Positions 18,111 through 27,365 of a stretch of 64,000 nt of DNA are shown in pieces. Source of the stretch: Desulfobulbaceae bacterium (GTDB lineage: Bacteria; Desulfobacterota; Desulfobulbia; Desulfobulbales; Desulfocapsaceae); the NCBI GenBank assembly GCA_024640625.1, contig JAHEER010000004.1, positions 28,756-92,755 of the forward strand. The letters are read 5' to 3'. Below the pieces are notes generated by a model. The model was not told the DNA's origin. It searched no databases and worked only from the letters and a program-made list of their open reading frames with translations. Position 1 is the stretch's first letter. Every line of letters begins with the position of its first letter. Both the position numbers and the translations under genes were made by a program.

Positions 18111-18265
18111 CTTCCGTTCTATTATTTCAATAAACTAATAATCAAGACCCGGTCCCACTTCACGCCACTTCGATCCCGCTCCCAGCTCGCTTTTTATTCC
18201 TGTAAGATAAATAGTGTGATATAAAAAATGTATCCACCATTACCCCCAAGCGGACAAACTTTACC

Positions 18266-20227
18266 ATGGCAGGCAAGGACAGAAAACAGGCTCCGGTCAT
18301 CCCGTCGGTCAACGGCAGTGAAAATGCGGTCGCCCCTGAAGTGGCGGTTGCCTTTCTTAAGAGTACCATGCCGTTCAAAGAACTTGACGACCAAGCCCTC
18401 AGGGACCTTGCCCTGCACTGCAAAATTGATTTTTTCCCCAAGGGCACCCGGCTTCTGACCTACAACGAATCTGACATCACCCATCTCTATCTTATTCAAA
18501 GAGGCGGTGTCAGGGCTTTTATCACCGATGACGACGGTGATATCGTACTCAAGGATTACCGGGGCGTCGGGTCGAATATCGGTGCCCTGGGAATTATCAG
18601 GGGAACCAAGGCCAACCTCAACATCGAAACCGTTGAAGATACCTTCTGCTATCTGATTCCCCGCGATATTTTCAAAGAACTGGTGCGCTCCGTTTCGGCG
18701 ATTTCCCATTACTACCTGAAAAATTTTTCCGACAATGTGGTGGCGACGGCTTACACAGAGTTGCGCAAAAACAAGTTGACCAGGAGACCCACCGAGGAGT
18801 TGCTGCTTTTCAACACCAAGGCCGGCGAGCTGAGCAAACCGCTGTTCTCCGTGTCGGCCACCACCTCCATTCAGGAAAGCGGGATGATCATGGCCCGCCA
18901 GGGCATCGGTTCGCTGCTCGTCTATGTCGACGAGGACCCCGGTTCGATGATCGGCATCATTACCGATACCGACTTCAGGAGCAAGGTCATTGCCGAAGGC
19001 AGGGATATCAGGGGGCCGGTCAGCTCGATCATGAGCAGTCCGCTGAAAACGGTGCCGGCGGATATGCTCTGCTTCGATGTGCTGCTGAAAATGATGACCA
19101 CCTCCATCCACCATCTTGGGGTTGAACAGAGCGGCCGGGTAACCGGCGTGATCACCAGCCACGACATCATGGTTCAGCAGGGCAATTCCCCCTACTACCT
19201 GTTTAAGGAAATCTCTGCTCAGAGCGAGTTCGAGGGGCTCTATCTGCTCTCCAAAAAAATTAGCGGGCTGGTTCGCAATATCCTCAAGGAGGGAGCCAAG
19301 GCAGGCGATATATCCCGTATGATCACTCTGATCAACGAGAGGATTCTCGCTCGGATTCTTGTTCTCCTCCATGACCAGCTCGGACCCGCCCCGGTCAGGT
19401 ACAGCTGGCTGATGTTTGGCAGCGAAGGCAGAAACGAGCAGACTTTCAAGACCGACCAGGATAACGGCATCATCTACAGAGATCCAGAACCCAGGCAGCA
19501 GAAAGAGGTGGAGAATTACTTCAGGATGTTTGGCGAACAGGCTACCTATCATCTGCTCAAGTGCGGCTACCCGTCCTGCAAAGACAATGTCATGGCCAGC
19601 AACCCTCTCTGGTGCCGGTCGATGAGCAGCTGGAAAGAGCAGTTTTCCCACTGGATCGGTGAAGCGGGTCGGCATGATCAGCTCGGCGCCTCTATTTTCT
19701 TCGATTTCAGGCATGCGTATGGGACCGAACAGCTGGCTGTTGATCTGCGCGACCATATCATCACCTGCTGCCGCCAGAAGAATACCATCATCGAGAACTT
19801 GGGCCGCAACTTCCTGTCCTTGCGGGCACCGCTTTCTTTTTTTCAGCAGTTTGTGGTTGAACAGAATGGCGATCACAAGGATTGGCTGGACATCAAGATG
19901 CGCGGCTTGGCTCCTTTTGTTGATTTTGCCCGGATCCTGAGCCTGAAATACGGGATCAGACAGACCAACACCCTGATTCGGCTCAAGCGGCTCTCCGCCA
20001 GGATGAAACTGGACAAGTCCTTTTACCTGGAGATGGTCGATGCCTATGAACTGCAGCTGCAGCTCCGGGTTATCCATCAGCTTTCCCAGATAGAACAGGG
20101 AAAAGAGCCGGACGATTTCATCTATCCCGAAGAGCTCAGTGATCTGGAAAAACGGATGCTCAAGGACGGTTTCAGCGTCATCGGCAGGATGCAGAATCTG
20201 ATGGCCAAGGAGATAGCAGAGGCTTAG
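18266..20227 (+). CDS. cyclic-nucleotide-binding, CBS-pair, DUF294 nucleotidyltransferase-like protein
   Basis: A 653-residue signalling protein with three modules: a cNMP-binding domain (about residues 30-150, with KGTRLLTYNESDITHLYLIQ), a pair of CBS domains (about 185-310), and a DUF294 nucleotidyltransferase-like domain (about 350-480) with the motif GSEGRNEQTFKTDQDNGI, in which the catalytic-type D-x-D is kept, plus the DUF294 C-terminal helical domain. In many bacteria it lies beside acs/acetate-transport genes with a DnaQ-like exonuclease, as here. Target and substrate are unknown; control of acetate use by cAMP/adenylate level is an inference. The ribosome site is weak. Confidence 0.9.
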   Translation: MAGKDRKQAPVIPSVNGSENAVAPEVAVAFLKSTMPFKELDDQALRDLALHCKIDFFPKGTRLLTYNESDITHLYLIQRGGVRAFITDDDGDIVLKDYRGVGSNIGALGIIRGTKANLNIETVEDTFCYLIPRDIFKELVRSVSAISHYYLKNFSDNVVATAYTELRKNKLTRRPTEELLLFNTKAGELSKPLFSVSATTSIQESGMIMARQGIGSLLVYVDEDPGSMIGIITDTDFRSKVIAEGRDIRGPVSSIMSSPLKTVPADMLCFDVLLKMMTTSIHHLGVEQSGRVTGVITSHDIMVQQGNSPYYLFKEISAQSEFEGLYLLSKKISGLVRNILKEGAKAGDISRMITLINERILARILVLLHDQLGPAPVRYSWLMFGSEGRNEQTFKTDQDNGIIYRDPEPRQQKEVENYFRMFGEQATYHLLKCGYPSCKDNVMASNPLWCRSMSSWKEQFSHWIGEAGRHDQLGASIFFDFRHAYGTEQLAVDLRDHIITCCRQKNTIIENLGRNFLSLRAPLSFFQQFVVEQNGDHKDWLDIKMRGLAPFVDFARILSLKYGIRQTNTLIRLKRLSARMKLDKSFYLEMVDAYELQLQLRVIHQLSQIEQGKEPDDFIYPEELSDLEKRMLKDGFSVIGRMQNLMAKEIAEA

Positions 20228-20230
20228 GTG

Positions 20231-20962
20231 ATGGGGATACTCAATACAATATCCCGACTGCGGGGCCGTGACCGACTTATTGTCTCCAACAACCGCAGCT
20301 TCGCACGCTTCGACTATCGGAAACAGCTGACCGACTATACCTACGTCGTCTTCGACACCGAACTGACTGGCCTCAATCGGAAAAAGGATGAAATCATTGC
20401 CATTGGCGCCGTTCGCATCAGGGATTTGCAGATAGATCTGGGCGAAACCTTTCACTACTATGTAAAACCTCAAAACCGTGATCATACCCGGGCCACCCTG
20501 ATTCATCGGATCACCCCCCAACAGCTGGAGGAGGCTCCGCCACTGGAAACGGTTCTGCCCCTGTTCCTGAAATTTATCGAGGAGGATCTGCTGGTCGGTC
20601 ATTATGTGCCGATCGATACCGGGTTTCTGGACCGGGCCACCCGCAAGCTCTACAACGGCACAATAGCCAATCCCAGCCTCGATACCATGCGTATGGCGCA
20701 GATCTACAAAAGGATGGTCCTGGGCGACTATCACGGTTCCCAGCAAGTAGCCGATGGCCGCTACAACCTGCAGAGACTCAGTACCGAATTAAACCTGCCC
20801 TACTTCGAAGCCCATGATGCCCTTGAGGATGCCCTGCAGACCGCCTATCTGTTCATTTTTCTGGTAAAAAAGCTGCATTCGGTCGGAATCAGGACGATCA
20901 GGGAGCTGTTTGCGGCGGGCAAGGAACTTGCCCATACTGCCAGAACACCTGACGGCGTCTGA
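20231..20962 (+). CDS. DEDDh 3'-5' exonuclease (DnaQ-like)
   Basis: The roughly 243-residue protein has the RNase-T/DnaQ exonuclease fold: Exo I motif FDTELTGL (D and E ligands), Exo II region VGHYVPIDTGFLDRA, and Exo III AHDALEDALQTA giving the DEDDh set. It starts at ATG 20231 (a GTG directly precedes it at 20228) right after the stop of the DUF294 protein, so the two are co-translated. It lacks a polymerase domain and is not the replication proofreading subunit in context; its partner gene suggests a signalling or RNA/nucleotide role. Confidence 0.88.
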   Translation: MGILNTISRLRGRDRLIVSNNRSFARFDYRKQLTDYTYVVFDTELTGLNRKKDEIIAIGAVRIRDLQIDLGETFHYYVKPQNRDHTRATLIHRITPQQLEEAPPLETVLPLFLKFIEEDLLVGHYVPIDTGFLDRATRKLYNGTIANPSLDTMRMAQIYKRMVLGDYHGSQQVADGRYNLQRLSTELNLPYFEAHDALEDALQTAYLFIFLVKKLHSVGIRTIRELFAAGKELAHTARTPDGV

Positions 20963-21063
20963 GCTCACTTTCACCCGTCCCTGCCGGCAGACCGGGCTCT
21001 TTGTAATGGTCCGCCAGCGAGCCGGGAATTTGGCAGGGATCGTGGCGATCGGGTCTATTTGGT

Positions 21064-21091
21064 TTGACAAAACCGTTTACTTTACTAAAAT
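21064..21091 (+). promoter_or_regulatory. sigma-70 promoter of alaS
   Basis: TTGACA (21064-21069) and TAAAAT (21086-21091) are separated by 16 bases. Transcription would begin near 21098, leaving an untranslated leader of about 90 bases before the alaS ATG at 21189. AlaS and others can be attenuated in the leader, but I see no T-box or leader peptide. Confidence 0.7.
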
Positions 21092-21188
21092 CCTAATTTT
21101 TGCATAATAGGCCTGCACCACTGGCGGGGCAGGGCACGCAACCGCAGCGGATCGATAATCTGCAGAAATCTCAAACCGGAAAACGAAT

Positions 21189-23837
21189 ATGACAGGAAAC
21201 CAAATTCGAGCAAGATTTCTGGAATATTTCCAACGCCATAGCCACACAGTCGTGGATAGTTCCTCACTCGTCCCCCAGGACGATCCAACCCTGCTGTTTA
21301 CCAATGCCGGGATGGTGCAGTTTAAAACCGTATTCATGGGCGAGGAAAAAAGGGACTATGTCAGGGCGGTCTCCAGCCAGTGCTGCATGCGGGCGGGGGG
21401 GAAACACAATGATCTCGAGAACGTCGGCTATACGGCCAGACACCACACCTTTTTCGAGATGTTGGGCAATTTTTCCTTCGGCGACTATTTCAAAAAAGAA
21501 GCGATCGATTTTGCCTGGGAGTTCCTGACCGTTGAACTTGGCCTGGATCCTCAGCAGCTCTGGGTATCCATCTATGAAGACGACGACGAGGCCGAGGAAC
21601 TCTGGGAGCAGATCGAGACCCTGCCCAAAGGCCGCATCGTTCGTTTCGACGAGAAGGACAATTTCTGGGCCATGGGCGACACTGGTCCCTGCGGCCCCTG
21701 TTCCGAGATTCATATCGACCAGGGAGCTGCGGCCGGATGCGGCAGACCGGATTGTGCCCTGGGCTGCGACTGCGATCGTTTTCTGGAGCTCTGGAACCTG
21801 GTATTCATGCAGTTCAACCGCTTTGCAGACGGCACCATGGAACCGCTGCCCAAACCCAGCATCGATACCGGCATGGGGCTCGAGCGGGTGGCGGCGGTGC
21901 TGCAGGGGAAATTAAACAACTATGATTCCGATTTGTTCGCGCCGATTATCGCACGGCTCGAGCACCTGTCGGGAAGAAGCTACGGCAAAGATGCAGCCGA
22001 TGACACGGCCATGCGCGTCATTGCCGATCATGTCAGGGCCACCTGTTTTCTGGTGGCCGACGGCGTGCTGCCCTCCAACGAAGGGCGGGGATACGTGCTC
22101 AGGCGGGTGTTGCGGCGGGCAAGCCGTTTCGGCAGAAACCTCGGCCTGACCGGTCCGTTTCTGCACCAGGCCTGCAGCGCAGTGGTCGAATCCATGATCG
22201 GTGCCTATCCACGCCTTACCGATACCTCCGAGTTGCTGAAGAAGGTCGTCAACAACGAGGAAGCCCGCTTTGGTGAGACCCTGGAACACGGGCTGGCCAT
22301 GCTCGACCAGGAGGTCGAGCGCCAGCAGGGACAGGACGACCCGTTGATCAGCGGTGATTTTATTTTCAAGCTCTACGACACGTTCGGGTTCCCCGTGGAT
22401 ATTGTCCGAGATATCTCACTGGAACGTTCCATCGCTTTCGATGACCAGGGGTTTAACGCAGCCATGGAAGCGCAGCGCAGCAAATCCCGGGCGTCGAGAA
22501 AAGACGAAGGGCTGCTGCTCAAGGAAGAGGGGGTGAAAGCGTTGATTGAATCGGGGCTGCGCTCCGAGTTTACCGGTTACGGGTCACGGCAGGCACGTGC
22601 CACCGTCACCGGAATGGTGGACGAGCAGGGCCAGGTGATCAGTGCAGCCGTTGCCGGGCAGAAGGTCCGGCTGATCACCGACCGCACCCCGTTTTATGCT
22701 GAAGCCGGCGGTCAGATCGGCGATGTCGGTGTGATTCGGTGGGACGGCGGCAGTGGACAGGTAACCGATACCATTTCTGAAGGTGAGGGGTTCATCCTGC
22801 ACCGAACGACCATCACCGAAGGCAGCCTGACCACCGGCAGCCCGGTGGAATTAATCGTCGATGCGGGCAGCCGTGCTGATACCGAAGCCAACCACAGTGC
22901 CACCCATCTGCTGCATGCCGCCTTGCGCGAGGTGCTGGGAGATCACGTCAAGCAGGCCGGTTCGCTGGTGAGCCCGGAGCGACTGCGTTTTGACTTCACC
23001 CATTTTTCGGCCCTGCAGCCTATGGAGCTCCGCGAAATAGAGGTGAAGATCAACGAGGAAATCAGGAAAAACCAGGAGGTGGAGACCAAGATCGTCGACC
23101 GCGAGGAAGCTTTCAGTGAAGGCGCCATGGCTCTGTTCGGAGAAAAATATGGTGATTCGGTGCGGGTGGTTGCCATCGAGCCGGTCTCCAAGGAGTTGTG
23201 CGGCGGCACCCACGTCGCCGCCACGGGCAATATAGGCCTGTTGAAGATAATCAGTGAGGGCGGCATTGCCGCCGGGGTCAGAAGGATCGAGGCGGTTACC
23301 GGCAGGAAAGCGGTGGCTCTGATGCAGGACATGGCCAACCGTGAAGAGGCCATCGCCGGCAGACTTAATGCCACCCCGACTGAATTGGTGGATAAGCTTG
23401 ATCATCTGCTTGAAGCCCAGAAAAAGCTGGAAAAACAGGTGGCTGTCCTGTCCACCCAGGTGGCCAGCTCAGGGCTGGATACCATATTCGACCACCGCGT
23501 CGAAGTCGACGGCGTCAAAGTGATCGCCGCCGAAATTGAACTGGACAGTCCCAAGACGCTGCGCGAGGTGGGTGACAAGGTCCGGGACAAGATGGGCACT
23601 GGCATTGCCGTGCTCGGTGGATCAATAAAAGGTAAAGCTGCACTGCTGGTAATCGTTTCCAAGGATCTTACCGGACGCTTCAAGGCCGGCGAGATTATCA
23701 ATAGAGTGGCTGCACTGGTAGGCGGCAAGGGGGGCGGACGACCCGATATGGCGCAGGCCGGCGGGCCGCTCGCTGACAAGGTCGGCGAGGCCATTTCTGC
23801 GGTGCCGATTATCGTGGCCGAATTAAGCAAACGATAA
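21189..23837 (+). CDS. alaS: alanyl-tRNA synthetase
   Basis: The 882-residue enzyme charges tRNA-Ala and hydrolyses mischarged Ser and Gly. Class II motif 1-3 regions are visible (TNAGMVQFK, RHHTFFEMLGNFSFGDYFK, GMGLERVA). The editing domain has the zinc ligands in NHSATHLLHAALR (H-x3-H) and CGGTHV (C-x3-H), and the C-terminal DHHA1 oligomerisation domain ends with GKGGGRPDMAQAGG. Length is normal. It is preceded by its own promoter and followed by a strong terminator, so it is probably monocistronic. Confidence 0.98.
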   Translation: MTGNQIRARFLEYFQRHSHTVVDSSSLVPQDDPTLLFTNAGMVQFKTVFMGEEKRDYVRAVSSQCCMRAGGKHNDLENVGYTARHHTFFEMLGNFSFGDYFKKEAIDFAWEFLTVELGLDPQQLWVSIYEDDDEAEELWEQIETLPKGRIVRFDEKDNFWAMGDTGPCGPCSEIHIDQGAAAGCGRPDCALGCDCDRFLELWNLVFMQFNRFADGTMEPLPKPSIDTGMGLERVAAVLQGKLNNYDSDLFAPIIARLEHLSGRSYGKDAADDTAMRVIADHVRATCFLVADGVLPSNEGRGYVLRRVLRRASRFGRNLGLTGPFLHQACSAVVESMIGAYPRLTDTSELLKKVVNNEEARFGETLEHGLAMLDQEVERQQGQDDPLISGDFIFKLYDTFGFPVDIVRDISLERSIAFDDQGFNAAMEAQRSKSRASRKDEGLLLKEEGVKALIESGLRSEFTGYGSRQARATVTGMVDEQGQVISAAVAGQKVRLITDRTPFYAEAGGQIGDVGVIRWDGGSGQVTDTISEGEGFILHRTTITEGSLTTGSPVELIVDAGSRADTEANHSATHLLHAALREVLGDHVKQAGSLVSPERLRFDFTHFSALQPMELREIEVKINEEIRKNQEVETKIVDREEAFSEGAMALFGEKYGDSVRVVAIEPVSKELCGGTHVAATGNIGLLKIISEGGIAAGVRRIEAVTGRKAVALMQDMANREEAIAGRLNATPTELVDKLDHLLEAQKKLEKQVAVLSTQVASSGLDTIFDHRVEVDGVKVIAAEIELDSPKTLREVGDKVRDKMGTGIAVLGGSIKGKAALLVIVSKDLTGRFKAGEIINRVAALVGGKGGGRPDMAQAGGPLADKVGEAISAVPIIVAELSKR

Positions 23838-23885
23838 CTAATTCGATCAGCGCTGCGAGCCAAAAAAGTGGTCAGAAAATAACCG

Positions 23886-23914
23886 GGCCGGGCGTCTTCG
23901 CCCGGTCTTTTTTT
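23886..23914 (+). terminator. Rho-independent terminator of alaS
   Basis: A 7-bp stem CCGGGCG (23888-23894) pairs with CGCCCGG (23899-23905) around a TCTT loop, followed by T-C and seven T. It lies 50 bases after the alaS stop. Confidence 0.93.
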
Positions 23915-23986
23915 GGGCTTCAAAAAGTGTCGGCCAAGTAAATGGAAAAGGGCTGAAATTGCAGCTTTCCGACGACGATAAAGTAG

Positions 23987-24042
23987 TTGACATGACCAAT
24001 ATTTTGCAGTAAAGATTTTGAGCTGTTGTGAATGGCCATTCA
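23987..24042 (+). promoter_or_regulatory. candidate promoter and palindromic operator of the F1 operon
   Basis: TTGACA (23987-23992) is followed after 17 bases by TAAAGA (24010-24015, three of six consensus bases). Just downstream, around +8 to +20, lies the perfect 14-base palindrome TGAATGGCCATTCA (24029-24042). A palindrome at that position could bind a repressor, or fold in the leader RNA. The remaining leader to 24151 is AT-rich and holds no ORF. Confidence 0.5.
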
Positions 24043-24151
24043 TTTTTATTTATGGGTCCCGTTTGCAACATTTCACCAGAGACGGGAGTTCAGTTTTCAT
24101 TCCATCGGGGATGTTTGTTTTTTTTATTTCTGCAAATCAGGAGCATAGCAC

Positions 24152-24577
24152 ATGGTCACAGTTGACATCACAATGGTGATTCAGATGATAAACATGGTGG
24201 TACTCATGTTTTTGCTCAATGGGGTTCTTTACAAGCCGATCAAGAAGATCCTCCAGGAGCGGTCTGAAAAGATGCAGGGAATGCAGAATGATGTGGCAAA
24301 GTTTGAGGAAAACGCACGTCTGCGCCAGGAAGAGGTAGATGCCAAGATGTCCAAAGCCTCAGGCAAGGCCAAAGCGGCACTCGATGCTGCCAGGGCCGAG
24401 GCCCAGGCAGCGGGCGATGAGAAGATGGCCTCGATCAAGGCCGAGGTGGATGAGTTCAAAGAGACACAGTTGGCGGAAATCAATACGCAGATCGACACGG
24501 CTCAGCAGGAACTTAAAGCCAATCTCGACGGGTTTGCCACCGACATGGCCAGCAAAATTCTGGGGAGGGCGCTCTAA
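24152..24577 (+). CDS. F0F1 ATP synthase subunit b' (AtpF-like)
   Basis: A 141-residue stator subunit. One membrane segment (about residues 5-26, TMVIQMINMVVLMFLLNGVL) is followed by K-P-I-K-K-I-L and a long Ala/Lys/Glu coiled coil (about 35-141). It pairs with subunit b, encoded 2 bases downstream, to form a heterodimeric peripheral stalk, as in photosynthetic bacteria and many Desulfobacterota. The start has CAGGAGC 8 bases upstream. First gene of the seven-gene F1 operon. Confidence 0.92.
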   Translation: MVTVDITMVIQMINMVVLMFLLNGVLYKPIKKILQERSEKMQGMQNDVAKFEENARLRQEEVDAKMSKASGKAKAALDAARAEAQAAGDEKMASIKAEVDEFKETQLAEINTQIDTAQQELKANLDGFATDMASKILGRAL

Positions 24578-24579
24578 TC

Positions 24580-25281
24580 ATGTATAAATTCGAGCACATG
24601 GCCAGACTTTTCATGGTGCTGGCGGCACTCTGTTTTTCTCTGTCAATTGCAGCCACCACGCTCTACGCTTCGGATAAACCGACCGCCGATTCACACTCGG
24701 CAACTGTGGAACAAGGTACCGACGCGGCCCATGGTGAAGCCGATGCCCATGCGGCCGAGGCTGACCACGGGGGAGGTCACGGCGAAGGCAGCCTGTCAGC
24801 GGCCAAACTCAAGGACCTGTTCTGGCGGGTTTTGAACTTCATCGCTCTGATGATCATTCTGGTCAAATTCGGCGCCAAGCCTATCGCTTCGGCTCTCGGC
24901 GGCCGCCAGGCAACGGTTAAGAACGAACTAGAAGACTTGGAGACTCGGCGGGACGAGGCTGAAAAGCAGTACCGGGAATTTGAGTCCAAGCTGGCCACGG
25001 TGGAAAAAGATATCGATTCCATCGTCGAAAAAGCAGTGGCCCAGGCCGAAGTCGAAAAGGCCAAGATCATTGAGAAGGCAGAGCAGGCAGTGGACGATAT
25101 GAAGCGTCAGGCCGAACAGGCCATTCAGAATGAGATCGTCGAAGCCCGCCGTGATTTAAAAAACGAGGTCGCCGACCAGGCAGCGGTCATGGCCGAGGAG
25201 TTGATCGTCAGGAATCTGACCCCTGAAGACCAGGTCAAGATCATTGAAAATTATTTAGATAAAGTGGGGGCCGTACAGTGA
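24580..25281 (+). CDS. atpF: F0F1 ATP synthase subunit b, with signal-like N-terminus
   Basis: At 233 residues this is longer than usual (about 160). A hydrophobic N-terminal segment ending in T-L-Y-A-S (about residues 8-31) looks like a cleavable signal peptide or extra helix. An Ala/His/Glu/Asp-rich linker follows (about 32-68, six His). Then comes the true membrane anchor (about 84-102, VLNFIALMIILVKFGAKP) and a long coiled coil to the end. Such N-terminal extensions are known in deltaproteobacterial b subunits; the linker would lie in the periplasm. The gene overlaps atpH by 4 bases. Confidence 0.9.
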   Translation: MYKFEHMARLFMVLAALCFSLSIAATTLYASDKPTADSHSATVEQGTDAAHGEADAHAAEADHGGGHGEGSLSAAKLKDLFWRVLNFIALMIILVKFGAKPIASALGGRQATVKNELEDLETRRDEAEKQYREFESKLATVEKDIDSIVEKAVAQAEVEKAKIIEKAEQAVDDMKRQAEQAIQNEIVEARRDLKNEVADQAAVMAEELIVRNLTPEDQVKIIENYLDKVGAVQ

Positions 25282-25823
25282 AACAGACTATCCTCGCCAA
25301 ACGATACGCCAAGGCGTTGTTTGCCATAGGTAAGGAAGACGGCACATACGAAGCCTACAGTGAAGCCCTGGCGGCGGTGGCAGCGCTGTTCAACTCCAAT
25401 CCCGAGGTTGAAGACGCCTTGACCAACCCGCTCTATCCTGTCGACATCAGAGAAAAGGCCATGGGCGCTATCATCGATTCCATGCAAGCCGACAAGGTAA
25501 TGGGGAACTTCCTGAACCTGCTCGTGCAGAAGAAGCGGGCGGCGATACTTCCCGAGATTGCCGAAGAATTCAAGATCATGGTTGATGAAGACAAGAATAT
25601 CAGCCACGGCACAGTGGTTTCAGCCGTTGAGTTGGACACGGATTTACAAAATAAGATACAGGATACATTAGAAAAGATAACTGGCAAGAAGGTTGAGCTG
25701 ACTGCATCAGTCGATCCTTCCATTATTGGCGGCGTCATCGCCAAGGTTGGAGATCTGGTTCTGGACGGCAGCATCAGGACTCAGCTTGCAAGTTTAAAAG
25801 GTTCCATTAAGGGGAGAGAATAG
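25278..25823 (+). CDS. atpH: F0F1 ATP synthase subunit delta
   Basis: The 181-residue delta subunit (OSCP homologue) caps the F1 head and joins it to the b stalk. The start AKRYAKALFAIGKEDG and the C-terminal SVDPSIIGGVIAKVGDLVLDGSIRTQL (written as separate motifs S-V-D-P-S-I-I-G-G and D-G-S-I-R-T-Q-L) are characteristic. It overlaps atpF by 4 bases and abuts atpA with no gap. Confidence 0.95.
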   Translation: MKQTILAKRYAKALFAIGKEDGTYEAYSEALAAVAALFNSNPEVEDALTNPLYPVDIREKAMGAIIDSMQADKVMGNFLNLLVQKKRAAILPEIAEEFKIMVDEDKNISHGTVVSAVELDTDLQNKIQDTLEKITGKKVELTASVDPSIIGGVIAKVGDLVLDGSIRTQLASLKGSIKGRE

Positions 25824-27347
25824 ATGCAGATCAAAGCCGAAGAAATCAGTCAAATTATCAAGGACCAGATTGGTGAGTACGAGACCAGTGTAGACCTCGA
25901 CGAGACCGGAACCGTCATCTCCGTTGGTGACGGTATTGCCCGTGTCTACGGGGTACAGAACTGCATGGCCATGGAGCTTCTGGAGTTCCCGGGCGGCATC
26001 ATGGGCCTGGCCCTGAACCTCGAAGAGGACAACGTCGGTTGCGCCATTTTCGGCGATGTTGCGGGTATCAAGGAAGGTGACATTGTCAAACGCACCGGTC
26101 GTATTGCCGAGGTTCCGGTTGGACCCAAAATGGAAGGCCGCGTCGTTGACGGTATCGGTTTTCCAATTGACGGCCAGGGGCCGATCAATTCCGAGCATTC
26201 CTCCAAGATCGAGGTTCTGGCTCCCGGCGTTATCGCCAGAAAGGGTGTCCATGAGCCGATGTATACCGGTGCCAAAGCGGTTGATTCGATGACTCCTGTT
26301 GGCAAGGGCCAGCGTGAGTTGATTATCGGTGATCGTCAGATTGGGAAGACTGCGCTTTGTGTCGATGCAATCATTGCCCAAAAAGAGACCGATGTGCACT
26401 GCATCTATGTGGCGGTTGGTCAGAAAAAATCGACGGTGGCTCTCGTTGTTGAAGCACTGAGAAAGCATGGGGCCATGGAGTATACCACAGTGGTTTCCGC
26501 CTGTGCTTCGGATCCGGCCGCGATGCAGTACATTGCCCCGTTTGCCGGTTGCGCCATGGGCGAATATTTCCGTGACAACGGTGAGCATGCCCTGATCATC
26601 TATGACGATCTTTCCAAGCAGGCCGTCTCCTATCGCGAGCTTTCACTGCTGCTTCGCCGTCCGCCTGGACGGGAGGCTTTCCCGGGAGACATTTTCTTCA
26701 ACCATTCGCGACTGCTGGAGCGTGCCGCCAAGGTCAACGACGAACTCGGTGCCGGTTCGCTGACCGCCCTGCCGATCATCGAAACCCAGGCCGGTGACGT
26801 ATCGGCCTTTATTCCCACCAACGTTATTTCCATTACCGACGGCCAGGTGTACCTGGAGCCCAATCTGTTCTTCTCGGGTGTTCGTCCGGCGATCAACGTT
26901 GGTCTGTCCGTATCCCGCGTTGGTGGCGCCGCCCAGGTCAAAGCCATGAAGCAGGTTGCGGGTACGCTGCGGCTCGATCTGGCCCAGTACCGTGAACTTG
27001 CGGCCTTCGCAGCCTTCGGATCGGATCTCGATGCGGCCACCCAGGCCCAGCTGACCCGAGGCGAGCGTCTGGTTGAGATTCTCAAGCAGCCCCAGTATCA
27101 GCCGCTGCCCATGGAGAAACAAGTCTGTATCATCTACGCCGGTACCAATGGCTGGCTCGATGAACTGCCGGTTGAGACCCTGGCCGACTATGAAGCAGAA
27201 CTTTACAACTACATCGAGTCCAATGACCCGTCCATCTACGCCGATTTGAAAGAAAAACAGGAATTTGACGATGGTCTGAAAGAGAAACTCGACAAAGTCC
27301 TGACCAGTTTTGGTGACACGTTCAAGGCAACGAAAGGTCTTAACTAA
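25824..27347 (+). CDS. atpA: F0F1 ATP synthase subunit alpha
   Basis: The 507-residue non-catalytic nucleotide-binding subunit. Walker A is GDRQIGKT with Lys175; the arginine finger region is in the conserved [10 protein letters not shown] stretch. N-terminal beta-barrel, central RecA-like domain and C-terminal helical domain are all present at normal length. It follows atpH directly and precedes gamma by 18 bases. Confidence 0.98.
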   Translation: MQIKAEEISQIIKDQIGEYETSVDLDETGTVISVGDGIARVYGVQNCMAMELLEFPGGIMGLALNLEEDNVGCAIFGDVAGIKEGDIVKRTGRIAEVPVGPKMEGRVVDGIGFPIDGQGPINSEHSSKIEVLAPGVIARKGVHEPMYTGAKAVDSMTPVGKGQRELIIGDRQIGKTALCVDAIIAQKETDVHCIYVAVGQKKSTVALVVEALRKHGAMEYTTVVSACASDPAAMQYIAPFAGCAMGEYFRDNGEHALIIYDDLSKQAVSYRELSLLLRRPPGREAFPGDIFFNHSRLLERAAKVNDELGAGSLTALPIIETQAGDVSAFIPTNVISITDGQVYLEPNLFFSGVRPAINVGLSVSRVGGAAQVKAMKQVAGTLRLDLAQYRELAAFAAFGSDLDAATQAQLTRGERLVEILKQPQYQPLPMEKQVCIIYAGTNGWLDELPVETLADYEAELYNYIESNDPSIYADLKEKQEFDDGLKEKLDKVLTSFGDTFKATKGLN

Positions 27348-27365
27348 TTTAGCAAAGGTCACGCT

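Noticed and set aside
18194..20746. 850-residue open frame on the minus strand
   Set aside because: It is opposite the DUF294 and exonuclease genes, which have clear domains. High GC third positions leave the opposite strand open by chance.
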